A stretch of 64,000 nucleotides of DNA, taken from the NCBI RefSeq assembly GCF_007860105.1, contig NZ_SJPU01000002.1, forward strand, positions 919,739-983,738, given 5' to 3'. Position numbers and translations under genes: made by a program. Source of the stretch: Allorhodopirellula heiligendammensis. Its GTDB lineage: Bacteria; Planctomycetota; Planctomycetia; Pirellulales; Pirellulaceae. Positions 52,971 to 62,564 of this stretch are shown piece by piece. The notes under the pieces were generated by a model, which ran no database searches, was not told the origin of the DNA, and saw only the letters and a program-made list of their open reading frames with translations. Positions within the stretch are counted from its first letter, which is position 1. Each line of letters starts with the position of its first letter.

Positions 52971-55697
52971 TTACTGAGGTCGACTGGCGGCGTATTTTTT
53001 TCGCAAGAATTGTCCGGTAAGTGAATCCTCGCAGGCAGCGACGTCGGCGGGCGTGCCTGCAGCGATGATGCGACCTCCGCCCTCGCCGCCGCGTGGGCCG
53101 AGGTCGACGAGCCAATCGCAGGCGGCAAGCAGGTCCGTGTGGTGTTCGATCACAAGAACCGTATTACCCGCGGCAACGAGCCGATTCAGAACAATCAATA
53201 AGCGCTGCACATCACTGAAGTGCAATCCCGTCGTTGGTTCGTCAAGCAGATACAGCGTGCTGCCGGTGCCGGGACGCGCCAACTCGGTAGCCAGTTTGAT
53301 CCGCTGGGCCTCACCACCACTGAGCGTTGTACTGGACTGTCCCAGCGTGACATAGCCCAAGCCAACGTCAAACAGAGACGCGAGCAAGGTATGGACCTTC
53401 GGGACGTTTTCAAAAAACTCCAATGCCGCTTCAATGGTCATGTTCAAGACATCCGCGATCGTAGCGCCTTTGAAGCGGACTTGCAACGTTTGTCGATTGA
53501 ATCGCTTGCCACCGCACCGCGAGCACTCAATCAACAGATCGCTGAGGAAATTCATTTCTATCCGCTCGAACCCGTTGCCTTTACAGACTTCACAGCGACC
53601 GGCGGGCGAATTGAAGCTGAACCGAGACGCTGAGAACCCCAGCGTCTTGGCTGCTCGCGTCGCAGCAAACACATTGCGAATGGGATCGAGCACACCGGCA
53701 TAGGTCGCGGGGCACGAACGCGATGTCCGGCCGATGGGTGATTGATCGATGGGGATCAGTTTGTCGATCTTGTCGGCACCGACCAAACGTGAGTGCTTGC
53801 CCGCTGGTTTGGCGACCAGTCCCAGCTTAGCCGCCAGGGCGGGATACAACGTGTCGACGATGAGCGAACTCTTGCCGCTTCCCGAGACTCCGCTGATCCC
53901 GATGAGTCTGCCTAAGGGAAGTTTAAGCGTCACGTTTTGGAGGTTGTGTAGGCTCGCTCCGTGCAGTGTGATCCAATGCTGTTGCGCTGAGCCGGTCGGT
54001 AGCGTAGTCAAACCGCTCGTCCGCTCGGCGGTGACGGGGTCTGCCTGACACGCAGGAGATTGGTCGGGGACTGAGTTCTCGTCTGTGGGCGGACGGAGCC
54101 GTCCGTCGACAATCGATCGCCGGTCGGAAATGATCTCCTTGCCCGACAGGTACCGGCCGGTCGGACTCGCAGGGTCGCTGGCGACTTCCTCGGGTGATCC
54201 TTGGCTTACCAAATAGCCGCCGTGAACACCGGCACCGGGCCCGATGTCGATTAGGTGATCGGCCGCCCACATGGTGTCTTCGTCATGCTCGACAATCACG
54301 ACCGTATTGCCTTGACGTTTGAGCTCGTCGATTGCACCGAGCAAGCGATCATGATCGGCAGGATGAAGGCCAATCGATGGTTCATCGAGTACATAGCAAA
54401 CACTCACCAGACCGCTACCGATGCATGTCGCTAAACGAATCCGTTGCAACTCGCCACCACTGAGTGTGGCGGCGGATCGGTCCAGCGTGAGGTAGTCTAC
54501 TCCGACGCGGCGTAGAAACTCCATTCGCCGGATCACTTCGGCTTGGATCGGCGCAGCCACGCGGCGATGCAGTTCTGAAAGTGTATCCGTGATGGAATTC
54601 ATCCAGACCTGTGCCTCTGGTAGTGGCATGGCAACGACTTGGGGCAGCGACTCATCCGCAATCGTGACGGCGAGTGCTTCGGGACGCAAACGGCCGCCAT
54701 GACATGTCGGGCATACGCTCGTGGACTCTGAATCCGCTTTCTTCCGTGTGCTCGCTTTCGCGGTTTTGCGTCTGCCTGACGTTGGCTTTTCCAGATCAGC
54801 CTCCGAGACCACCCCAAGTCCATCGCAAGTCGGGCAAGCTCCATAGGGACTGTTGAAACTAAACGTGCGCGGCTCGAGTTCTTCGAAGCTCGCTCCACAT
54901 TCCACACAGGCCATGGTGGTACTGAATAGCTTCGTTTCCGACTCGGTGTCCGGTGGTTCTGCCAACACCGCACACATGCCATCAGATAGGCGGACTGCCA
55001 GACGGGTCGATTCGTCCAGCCTCGCCTCGACGCCTGCTTTGATCACAATTCGATCAACTACCGCTTCGATCGTATGGTTCTTGCGAACAGCCAGGGGTGG
55101 CACGTCCTCGAGCAGATAGACTTCGCCGTCGACACGGGCTCGTACCAAACCATGAGCGGCAATTTTTTCAAGCACATCGGCATGGGCACCTTTGCGTCCC
55201 CGAACCATGGGACTCATCAGTGTCAGCTTGGTCCGGGGTGGGTAGGCCGCCAGTGACTCGATAATCGCGTCGGTCGTTTGCGTGCTGATGGAACTGCCAC
55301 AGTGGGTGCAGTGCGGCATCCCAACGCGAGCATACAGCAGCCGCAAATAGTCGTAGATCTCGGTAACCGTCGCTACAGTGCTGCGAGCGGACTGTGTGCC
55401 ACTTTTTTGGTCGATCGACAGCGTTGGCGCGAGTCCCTCGATCAGGTCGACATCGGGGCGCGGGATCGCATCAAGATACTGTCTCGCATAGGTTGAGAGC
55501 GTATCGATGTACTGCCGCTGCCCTTCGGCAAAGAGCGTGTCGAAAGCTAGCGAACTCTTGCCGCTGCCCGACACACCGGTGATCACCGTAAGCTGATTGC
55601 GGGGGATGTCAACGTTCAGGTCTTTGAGATTGTGAACGCGTGCCCCGCGGATGCGAATGGGTGGGCTCAACGTAGAAACTGCAGCAGGGTTACGCAC
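52971..55697 (-). CDS. uvrA: Excinuclease ABC subunit A, without the usual insertion domain
   Basis: 908 residues, GTG start at 55697 overlapping the CPBP gene end by 31 nt. Two ABC modules: Walker A GVSGSGKSSLAFDTL near residue 40 and GVSGSGKSSLIVDTL near 600; signature motifs LSGGELQRIRLAT and LSGGEAQRIKLAT. Zinc cysteine pairs are present (CVECG...CPTCDG and CEVCKGNG...CSRCGG). The UvrB-binding region (about 125-230) is present. In place of the approximately 100-residue DNA-binding insertion domain there is a short Lys-rich linker (RRKTAKASTRKK) between CPTCDGLG and CPTCHGGRLR. UvrA recognises damaged DNA and loads UvrB. Another insertion of about 50 residues follows the first ABC half. 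Confidence 0.95.
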   Translation of the reverse strand: MRNPAAVSTLSPPIRIRGARVHNLKDLNVDIPRNQLTVITGVSGSGKSSLAFDTLFAEGQRQYIDTLSTYARQYLDAIPRPDVDLIEGLAPTLSIDQKSGTQSARSTVATVTEIYDYLRLLYARVGMPHCTHCGSSISTQTTDAIIESLAAYPPRTKLTLMSPMVRGRKGAHADVLEKIAAHGLVRARVDGEVYLLEDVPPLAVRKNHTIEAVVDRIVIKAGVEARLDESTRLAVRLSDGMCAVLAEPPDTESETKLFSTTMACVECGASFEELEPRTFSFNSPYGACPTCDGLGVVSEADLEKPTSGRRKTAKASTRKKADSESTSVCPTCHGGRLRPEALAVTIADESLPQVVAMPLPEAQVWMNSITDTLSELHRRVAAPIQAEVIRRMEFLRRVGVDYLTLDRSAATLSGGELQRIRLATCIGSGLVSVCYVLDEPSIGLHPADHDRLLGAIDELKRQGNTVVIVEHDEDTMWAADHLIDIGPGAGVHGGYLVSQGSPEEVASDPASPTGRYLSGKEIISDRRSIVDGRLRPPTDENSVPDQSPACQADPVTAERTSGLTTLPTGSAQQHWITLHGASLHNLQNVTLKLPLGRLIGISGVSGSGKSSLIVDTLYPALAAKLGLVAKPAGKHSRLVGADKIDKLIPIDQSPIGRTSRSCPATYAGVLDPIRNVFAATRAAKTLGFSASRFSFNSPAGRCEVCKGNGFERIEMNFLSDLLIECSRCGGKRFNRQTLQVRFKGATIADVLNMTIEAALEFFENVPKVHTLLASLFDVGLGYVTLGQSSTTLSGGEAQRIKLATELARPGTGSTLYLLDEPTTGLHFSDVQRLLIVLNRLVAAGNTVLVIEHHTDLLAACDWLVDLGPRGGEGGGRIIAAGTPADVAACEDSLTGQFLRKKYAASRPQ

Positions 55698-57100
55698 ATC
55701 GTAAATCCATTAAGTATGAAGTGCACCACGATCGAAGGCACCAGCGAGCCGGTTTGACGATAGAGATATCCGAGCCCCAACGAGAGGAAGAACAGTGGGA
55801 TTGGCGCGGGGCCTTGTCCCCAGTGCATGACGGCGAATACTAGACTGGTGACGATAATTGGCCACACCGCCGTCGGCGTCCAGTCACCTCGTGTGTCAAG
55901 GTCTTGGTCGATCTGACGAGATGAGATGTTGTTTTGCGGAGCGACCGGATCGTTCGCCTGCTCCTGCGGCGGAGCGTAAGGATTCTCCAAAACCGCCCCT
56001 GCAGGGCTTGCATTGGAATGCCCGCTCCCATCGCGTTCGCCGCTCGTAGCCGGTTCGCTGTTCGCCTCCGGTTCACCGCTCACATCGCCTGGACGGTCGG
56101 TTGACAGGTTTGACGATTTTTGGCAGTGTCGATCCCAAAATCGACGCGCATCGACACCCAGGTCAGCGAGTCGTTGCAAACCGCCCTGCAACATCCCACG
56201 AAACCAAAACTCTTCGACGAAGGGCGTGATAATCGCGGTCGTGAAGAACAACGCCGCAAAAACGCTCAAGTCAGGACTGGCATCGGGACCGGTCGGTTTG
56301 AGTGCTTCGAGTACTGGGTGGGAGTATTTCTGCAGCAGCGTGACAAGCCCCATCAACAACATCGTCGGTAGCAGAATCAACCAAGCCGCCCGAAAACCGA
56401 GCGAGATATCCCCCCGGCGCGGCAAGCACCCGATCCGCGGTCGCTCACGTGGCGCCGTTGGATCCAGCTCACTGCCGGAATCGGGCACGCGCGGGCGAAA
56501 GAGCTGCGCAAAGACGATCGTCACGATTGTCGCCAGCAGCATGGACGCAGAACTGAGCAATAACGACGGGACTGAGATTGCAGGCGTGTTCGTGGCGTTC
56601 CCCGTGTCAGGGACGTTCTCGGCGTCCGGCGTTTTGGCGCCACTGGCGGTCGCGTTGTCAGGAGCGATCGAATCTGGAGCGATCGAATCCGGGATCAGTG
56701 GTACCGCATCATTGGAATCAGGGCGGACAACCTCCTCGATGAGGGTCTTCTCGTCAGCGACGGTCTGCACCGTTTCGGACGCTGTCGAAATCAAGCCAGC
56801 GCGGGTTGCCCAACCGTTCAGCAGCAGACTGGCGACGATCAACACGCCGAAGAAAAATATAAATAACGCGGGGTTCCAGTACGGGCGAGCCCGTTCGCGG
56901 GCGGGCACCAACGCTTGCTCGCCAAACAATCGGGCCCCCCGACGCAGAAGCAAAATCCATTTGATCAGCGAGCTGGCAAACGCCGCAATCAGCAGCAACA
57001 TCACCATCGATAGTAGCAATTCGACGCCGCTGAGTTCGACGGCATCGGTAGCGACCACGCCGTCGACATGCGGCGCGGGTATGGCAGTTTGATCTTGCAT
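55667..57100 (-). CDS. CPBP-family intramembrane metalloprotease
   Basis: 477 residues with seven or so membrane segments. The catalytic motifs of the CPBP (CAAX-protease-like, abortive-infection) family are visible: EE in PFVEEFWFRGMLQGGLQRL near residue 294, and later FAVMHWGQG and the helical GYLYRQTGSLVPSIVVHFILN with the second active His. A soluble, low-complexity insertion (about 330-395, Ser/Asn/Asp/Pro-rich) separates the EE motif from the last helices, and another acidic loop sits at about 100-170. Family members cleave prenylated proteins or process membrane-associated peptides. It lies 4 nt after pgsA and overlaps uvrA, so the three are probably one transcript. Confidence 0.9.
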   Translation of the reverse strand: MQDQTAIPAPHVDGVVATDAVELSGVELLLSMVMLLLIAAFASSLIKWILLLRRGARLFGEQALVPARERARPYWNPALFIFFFGVLIVASLLLNGWATRAGLISTASETVQTVADEKTLIEEVVRPDSNDAVPLIPDSIAPDSIAPDNATASGAKTPDAENVPDTGNATNTPAISVPSLLLSSASMLLATIVTIVFAQLFRPRVPDSGSELDPTAPRERPRIGCLPRRGDISLGFRAAWLILLPTMLLMGLVTLLQKYSHPVLEALKPTGPDASPDLSVFAALFFTTAIITPFVEEFWFRGMLQGGLQRLADLGVDARRFWDRHCQKSSNLSTDRPGDVSGEPEANSEPATSGERDGSGHSNASPAGAVLENPYAPPQEQANDPVAPQNNISSRQIDQDLDTRGDWTPTAVWPIIVTSLVFAVMHWGQGPAPIPLFFLSLGLGYLYRQTGSLVPSIVVHFILNGFTMCVTLLQFLR

Positions 57101-57104
57101 CGGT

Positions 57105-57689
57105 TTACTCTCGCTCGCCCGGCGGTTGCGGATCGGATTGCATCAACCGCGCGGCGATCAGAGTGTATTCGGCACCGGAATATAGCGTGATAAAAATGGC
57201 TCCCCAGAGCAGCACCAGCGTGGTGATCGACAGCCAGCTCGGTAACGGCTCGACAACAAAACTCAGTAGAACGGCGGCCGCGGCTGCGGACTGCACGACC
57301 ATTTTCCACTTACCGAGCCAGCGGGCAGAAAAATCGCCGCCCGCCCCTTCGATGATTCCACGCAGGCTCGTCACCAGTAATTCGCGGCCGACGACGATCG
57401 TGGCCATCCAAGACTTCACGGGACTGTCCGGGACTTCGACGAGTGCGATGAAAGTCCCACAGATGATGATTTTGTCGACGAACGGATCGAAAATTCGGCC
57501 CAGCTTCGTGACCTGACCATATTTCCGCGCCCAATAGCCATCCATCCAGTCCGTCGAAACGGCGATTAGAAAGACACAGAGCGAGGCCCAGAACTCGCCC
57601 ATGGGGATGAGGACCATGACCGCGATCGCCAAAGCAAAACGCACCGTCGTCAGTGCATTGGGCACGTTGTAGATCGAAGGATTTGCCAT
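57105..57689 (-). CDS. pgsA: CDP-diacylglycerol-glycerol-3-phosphate 3-phosphatidyltransferase
   Basis: 194 residues with about five helices. The CDP-alcohol phosphatidyltransferase signature is complete: D47-x2-D50-G51-x2-A54-R55-x8-G64-x3-D68-x3-D72. The enzyme makes phosphatidylglycerophosphate, the committed precursor of phosphatidylglycerol. The N-terminal NVPNALTTVRFALA is characteristic of PgsA. The start is the ATG at 57689. The following CPBP gene starts 4 nt after the pgsA stop. The upstream gap of 210 nt towards secA contains a repeat-like stretch but no gene. Confidence 0.93.
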   Translation of the reverse strand: MANPSIYNVPNALTTVRFALAIAVMVLIPMGEFWASLCVFLIAVSTDWMDGYWARKYGQVTKLGRIFDPFVDKIIICGTFIALVEVPDSPVKSWMATIVVGRELLVTSLRGIIEGAGGDFSARWLGKWKMVVQSAAAAAVLLSFVVEPLPSWLSITTLVLLWGAIFITLYSGAEYTLIAARLMQSDPQPPGERE

Positions 57690-57899
57690 GGATGAGATCG
57701 CTGAGCAGGGGGAATTGCAAAATAAATGCTTAGCGATAGCGAATGGATCTATCCAGTAGCTACGTTCGTCAGAGCGTGGATTTCACTATCTGGCGACAAC
57801 CGCTACCTGTTTGATTCGACTCGCTCAACTGCTTCGCTGAGGCATAACTTATCCCACAACGCAGCTCACGCCAAGCGATGCAGGAGCGTCCGCTACCGC

Positions 57900-60068
57900 T
57901 CAGTCAGGGGTGTCGAGATAAGGATCTTGACCAATCTCTCGCTGCATTTTCTTACGCTCCTTTTCATGATGCATCATCACCATGCGGTCGCGGAAATGCT
58001 GTCGTTCCACTTTGCGTTGGGCCCGCGTGAACGTCGTCGCCATCCGGTCGGCACTGCCGGTATTGGCGGCGCCCCGGGATTTCAGTTTGTTCGACTTGAT
58101 CACTCCCAATCCTCCCTTGAGGATATCGTCATCGAGCGAGAGGTATTGCCGGTAGGAACCACGGTCACCCTGCCGACCACAGCGTCCGATCAGCTGGCGG
58201 TCGATGCGGGCGGCGTCATGGAGTTCGGTACAGATCACGTGCATGCCGCCGAGCCGTTCGACTTCATCGGCGAGTTTAATATCTGTTCCCCGGCCAGCCA
58301 TATTGGTCGCCACGGTGACGCGACCGATGCCGCCCGCCGCGGCGACAATCTCAGCTTCCCGCTCGACATTATTCGCATTGAGTACTTCGTGCTCGATACT
58401 CATCTCGGTGAGCAGGTTCGATAGCAGCACACTTTTGTCAATCGATCTGGTTCCGATCAACACCGGTCGTCCGGTCGCGTGCACTTCGGCGACCTCTTTC
58501 GCGATCGCGTCGAATTTCGACTCGAGCGTTCCGAAGACGCGTGGCGGCAGTTGTTTGCGTTGGGGCGGGCGGTTGGTGGGCACGCGGACGACTGGCGTGC
58601 GATAGATTCGCCGCATCTCGCTCGCGCTTGTCGCCGCTGTCCCGGTCATGCCGGCGAGGTGGGGATATCGCAGGAATAGATCTTGGACGGTGATGCGGGC
58701 TGCTTGGCCGGTGGGCACACTGATATCGATACCCTCTTTGGATTCGATCGCTTGGTGAATCCCGTCGCGCCACTTGCGGCCTTCTGCGAGCCGCCCGGTG
58801 AACTCGTCGACGATCACGATTTCATCAACGTTTGGATCCTTCTCGCTCGGCCGGATCACGTATTGGCGATTGAGCAAGAACTCGCGATGCACCTTCACGG
58901 AGCGTTCGATGTATTCATAGAGATCGACCAAGCCCATCGTGCGAACCAAGTCGCTCTTGGGCAACGCCCGCACTCGGCTGCGACCCCGCGCCGTCAATTC
59001 GTATCGTTTGGTGTCGTTATCGATTTCGAAATGCTCGTCAAGTTCGAAACTCGGTGCATGCTCGGATGCCCAGCGGTAGGTCTCGACAATCTGATCGCGC
59101 ACATTGTCTTCGATACTTCCGATGATCAGGGGCGTCCGAGCCTCATCGATTAGGATACTGTCGGCCTCGTCGACCAAGCAGAAGTGCATCCCGCGCATCA
59201 CGACCTGGTCGCCTGAATCCGAAAAGCCGCCGTCGCCACCGCCGAGCATTTCAGTCTGAATACGGTTTTGAGCGCGGAGCAATAAGCGGTCACGCAGGAA
59301 GTCGAAGCCGAACTCTTTCGCGGTGCCATAGGTGATTGCCGCCCCGTAGCTCTTGCGGCGATCACCTTGATCGTCGGCCGTCTGGATAATGCCTACGCTC
59401 ACGCCAAGCATCTCGAACAACGGCATCATCCACTCTGCATCTCGCTTGGCGAGGTAATCGTTGACAGTCGCGAGGTGGGCACCTTTGCCGAGCAGGGAAT
59501 GCAAATAGAGAGGCAACGTCGCCGTCAATGTTTTGCCTTCCCCGGTTTGCATTTCAGCAATGTGCCCCTCGAACAATCCAATCCCACCGACGATTTGCAC
59601 GTCATAGTGCCGCATCGACAGTGCCCGCCGACCGGCTTCACGGCATAACGCATAGCCTTCGGGTAACAGTGTGCTGAGCTTCTCACCGGCCATCGCGCGA
59701 TATCTCAGCGCCAGCGAACGTTTGCGGATGCTGGCGTCGGACTCCGCTCGCAGGATGGGTTCGAACGCGTTGACCCTCGCCAGTTGCCGTCGCCAGCGGA
59801 CCATCCGCGGGCGGAGGTTGCGGGCGGAGAGATAAGACGTCGATCGAGCGCTGGGATCACCCGACCGCCGCTCGTTGGCGACATCGGGGGCAGTCGAGAC
59901 TAAGACCGCGTCCTCAGGACTGGCAGGATTGGGGGCGAGAGGATCGGGCCCGGCATCCTCTGCGGGAATGGGACCACCCTCCGGGGGCGGCGCGCCGGCA
60001 CCGCCCGCGGGCACCGGCAGATCTTGATCCTCGGAAGATTCAGAGCGGGAAACGGTGGAATCGGACAT
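57900..60068 (-). CDS. secA: SecA-family translocation ATPase, shortened form lacking the C-terminal half of the helical domains
   Basis: 722 residues from the ATG at 60068 (frame open to 60176). The first about 100 residues are an unusual Pro/Ala/Glu-rich extension; the motor follows with Walker A MQTGEGKT (174-180), the DEAD-like LVDEADSILIDEARTPLI, the preprotein cross-linking region, MTGTA and the NBD2 motifs ATNMAGRGTDIKL and IGRCGRQGDRGSYRQYLSLDDDI. After AQRKVERQHFRDR the chain ends within about 30 residues. A full-length SecA (about 900 residues) continues with a long helical scaffold, the helical wing domain and often a zinc-binding tail, all missing here. No frameshifted continuation is visible in the 210 nt downstream. 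It may be a second, specialised SecA-like motor. Probably monocistronic. Confidence 0.88.
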   Translation of the reverse strand: MSDSTVSRSESSEDQDLPVPAGGAGAPPPEGGPIPAEDAGPDPLAPNPASPEDAVLVSTAPDVANERRSGDPSARSTSYLSARNLRPRMVRWRRQLARVNAFEPILRAESDASIRKRSLALRYRAMAGEKLSTLLPEGYALCREAGRRALSMRHYDVQIVGGIGLFEGHIAEMQTGEGKTLTATLPLYLHSLLGKGAHLATVNDYLAKRDAEWMMPLFEMLGVSVGIIQTADDQGDRRKSYGAAITYGTAKEFGFDFLRDRLLLRAQNRIQTEMLGGGDGGFSDSGDQVVMRGMHFCLVDEADSILIDEARTPLIIGSIEDNVRDQIVETYRWASEHAPSFELDEHFEIDNDTKRYELTARGRSRVRALPKSDLVRTMGLVDLYEYIERSVKVHREFLLNRQYVIRPSEKDPNVDEIVIVDEFTGRLAEGRKWRDGIHQAIESKEGIDISVPTGQAARITVQDLFLRYPHLAGMTGTAATSASEMRRIYRTPVVRVPTNRPPQRKQLPPRVFGTLESKFDAIAKEVAEVHATGRPVLIGTRSIDKSVLLSNLLTEMSIEHEVLNANNVEREAEIVAAAGGIGRVTVATNMAGRGTDIKLADEVERLGGMHVICTELHDAARIDRQLIGRCGRQGDRGSYRQYLSLDDDILKGGLGVIKSNKLKSRGAANTGSADRMATTFTRAQRKVERQHFRDRMVMMHHEKERKKMQREIGQDPYLDTPD

Positions 60069-60362
60069 GGAATCAGGCACAGGGAAAAAACAGCACAAAA
60101 ATGAGCGAGATTCGCGGCAACCGCACGATCGGTACGCCCGTTTTACGCAGAAAACGCCCCCTTCGGCGAGGCACAATCGCTACGAAACGCCATTTTAGCT
60201 GCTTTCTTGGCTGGATAGGTAAGTTGATCCGGCAGGCAGGTTCAAACCAGGTAATTTGCGAATTCTTTTCCTACGGTTCCGTTCACTCTGAATAGTCCGG
60301 TGGAAATGGTCGATTCCATTATGCAGATCAATCCCGTGTTCCCGGACTACACGAGAATCCTA

Positions 60363-61880
60363 ATGAAGAAAAATATGAAAACTAATTGGAAGATGTTGAC
60401 GTTGGCAGCGCTGCTGTCGGCTGGTACGACCGCCGCAACTGCGGCTGACAATGGCTACGTGAGCGAGTATGGCGACGACGCCTACTTCGCTGACACTTCC
60501 GAGTATTTCGGCGGCTTGTACGAAGACACCGCCAGTGGGGATGCCGCTGCCAGTGTCGACCAAAGCGACTTTGTCGGCGACCATGCTGCAGAACCCCAGG
60601 CTGTTGAGCCTGTCGCGTACGTGGGTGACTCGCACGCAACGTATGAGCAAGAGTCCTACCCGCAAGCCGAATATCAACATGATTTTGGCAGTGGCATCGT
60701 GATGGACTCCGATTCGTACGCCTATCCCTCGGGCGACTACGGTTGCAGCGATGGTTCTTGCGGCGACACCTACTCAGCCAGCTGCCGCCCGCAGCGGAGC
60801 ATCGCCTGTGAAACAAACAAATGGATGACGGTCGAAGCCCTGCTGTGGTTTCCCCAGGTGCGTTCGTCGGTGCCATTGGTCAGCACATCAGCGACAGGCA
60901 CCCTGCCTGAGCTCGACCAGGGTGCTCAAGTCGCCTTTGGCGGCAACAACGCCTTCGGTGGGGAGCTCCAAGCGGGCTTCCGTGTCGACGGCGGGTTCAT
61001 GCTCAGTGATGACTTCGGGGTCGGTGGCCGATTCTGGATGCTTGGCCAAGCTAGCGATAGCTATGCTGCCAGCGGAGATGGCACCAACGGATCGATTGGT
61101 ATTCCGTTCTACGACACTGATTTGAGCACCGATGCAGAGAATGCCATTCGGATTGCCTATGCCGACGGCATTGGGGCGGGCGATAGTGACTTTGCAGGCA
61201 GTGTCTCAGCACGTTCTTCGTTCTCGGTGTACGCCGCCGAAGCGTACGGACGTCTGCGGCTGCTCGGTGGAAAAGGATATCGCAGTGATCTCATCGGCGG
61301 CTATTCGCACTTCAATATTGAGGACGAATTGTCACTCAATGCGAGCACCACGCAACTCGAAGTGGGTCCCGGCCAGGGCAACCGCTATAGCTTCAGCGAC
61401 AACTACACCGCCACCAACGAATTCAATGGTGGTCAGATCGGCTTCTTGACTTCGGTCGGTCGTGGCTGTTGGACGCTGACCGCCCTCACCAAGGTGCACT
61501 TGGGTGACATGAGTCAAACGTTCACGAACGTGGGAACACGCAGCCTGCCAAGCCCAGCGGGCGTCCAGCAAGGCGGCATCTTCAGCCCCACCAATCAAAC
61601 GACGATCACACGCAACAGTTTCGCATTCGCTCCTGAAGCCAACGTCAAACTTGGCTATCAATTTCGCAAGAACATGCGATTCACGGTCGGATACTCGTTC
61701 CTGATGTGGAACGACGTCCTGATGGCGGGTGACAATCTCAATCGCGACATCAACTCCAGCTACTTGGTTGGCAATGCCAATGGCGTGATTCAGCCACCAC
61801 AGCGTCCTGCCTTCCAGGGGCTGAAGACGGACTCGCTGTTCGTCCACGGCATCGACCTGGGATGCGTTTTCCAGTTCTAG
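60363..61880 (+). CDS. BBP7-family outer-membrane beta-barrel protein
   Basis: About 505 residues from the ATG at 60363 (the frame opens at 60300); a signal peptide (MLTLAALLSAGTTAATA) follows a basic start. An acidic, Tyr/Asp-rich N-terminal segment (about 30-140) precedes the beta-barrel, which begins with WMTVEALLWFPQVR, the usual entry motif of BBP7 (formerly DUF1551) family proteins. The barrel shows alternating strands such as GRFWMLGQASDSYAASG, GGKGYRSDLIGGYSHFN and LGYQFRKNMRFTVGYSFLMW, and ends with an aromatic C-terminal residue (LGCVFQF), the outer-membrane targeting form. A planctomycete hallmark; function unknown, probably a porin or structural protein. Confidence 0.88.
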   Translation: MKKNMKTNWKMLTLAALLSAGTTAATAADNGYVSEYGDDAYFADTSEYFGGLYEDTASGDAAASVDQSDFVGDHAAEPQAVEPVAYVGDSHATYEQESYPQAEYQHDFGSGIVMDSDSYAYPSGDYGCSDGSCGDTYSASCRPQRSIACETNKWMTVEALLWFPQVRSSVPLVSTSATGTLPELDQGAQVAFGGNNAFGGELQAGFRVDGGFMLSDDFGVGGRFWMLGQASDSYAASGDGTNGSIGIPFYDTDLSTDAENAIRIAYADGIGAGDSDFAGSVSARSSFSVYAAEAYGRLRLLGGKGYRSDLIGGYSHFNIEDELSLNASTTQLEVGPGQGNRYSFSDNYTATNEFNGGQIGFLTSVGRGCWTLTALTKVHLGDMSQTFTNVGTRSLPSPAGVQQGGIFSPTNQTTITRNSFAFAPEANVKLGYQFRKNMRFTVGYSFLMWNDVLMAGDNLNRDINSSYLVGNANGVIQPPQRPAFQGLKTDSLFVHGIDLGCVFQF

Positions 61881-62008
61881 AGCGAGCCGAACCCAAACCC
61901 GCGTGAGAAGGTTTTGCCGGGTGGAATCCGGCTCAAAAAAGTCCGGAACACCGAGACGGTTTTCGCTCGGCTCTCGACAATAGAATGGAAGTTACAACGA
62001 TACTTGCG

Positions 62009-62046
62009 AAAGCGTGGTGGGCCCGAATCCCACCACGCTTTTTTTA
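62009..62046 (+). terminator. Rho-independent terminator after the BBP7 gene
   Basis: An AAGCGTGGTGGG / CCCACCACGCTT stem of 12 bp with a short loop of 7 nt (CCCGAAT) is followed immediately by a T-run. It sits 130 nt after the BBP7 stop and before the small exported-protein gene. Confidence 0.9.
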
Positions 62047-62132
62047 TTGGCCGTTGCCGTGGCGGCAAAAAATTTGTTAGCACGACTGCAATAGACTTTC
62101 GAAATCCACCGAATCCTCGCAGGAGATCGACG

Positions 62133-62564
62133 ATGAACATTTTGACCTGCCACTGCCTATCCCCGCACGGGTCTCTGACCACGCTCGTCTCCCGCTGGGT
62201 GCTGATGGGGAGCGTGGTGCTGACCGGGCTACTCTTCACCGCCACTGCGTCTGCACAAATCACGCCATCACGAAGTCTGACGGCAGGTGGCTCGCCGGTT
62301 GCAACGCTGGAGGAACAACTCATCAATCGCCTGCACGCGACCACGGAGGTCCAAGGGGATTACATTCGGTATATCGTGAAACTCGTTGACGAGCAGAAGC
62401 TCGAAGCTCGCTTGGTCGTGGCGATCGAACAATATGCCATCCGCCGCAATCCGCAGTACGCCTTCCCCTACTTTGAACGCGCCCTCCGATATGAGGCTGC
62501 AAAGCGAGGCGTGGGTCTGCCGGCACTGCGCCACTACCAGTCAACCGCTGGCCTGCGCCGCTAG
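62133..62564 (+). CDS. Small exported hypothetical protein
   Basis: 143 residues from the ATG at 62133, chosen because AGGAGA lies 6 nt before it and because the upstream frame (open to 61914) contains the terminator. A signal peptide (SRWVLMGSVVLTGLLFTATASA, with cleavage before Q) is clear. The mature part is helical: LEEQLINRLHATTEVQGDYI, ALRYEAAKRGVG. No known domain is recognised. It was probably given its own promoter between 62046 and 62132. It could be a small periplasmic structural or regulatory protein. Confidence 0.7.
   Translation: MNILTCHCLSPHGSLTTLVSRWVLMGSVVLTGLLFTATASAQITPSRSLTAGGSPVATLEEQLINRLHATTEVQGDYIRYIVKLVDEQKLEARLVVAIEQYAIRRNPQYAFPYFERALRYEAAKRGVGLPALRHYQSTAGLRR

Noticed and set aside
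56013-57092. 359-codon plus-strand frame opposite the CPBP protease
   Set aside because: Ser/Arg-rich antisense shadow; the opposite frame has the EE and His motifs of a known family.
57690-57899. Possible structured RNA between secA and pgsA
   Set aside because: Some short self-complementary pieces are present, but no consistent fold or known RNA family is recognisable by eye.
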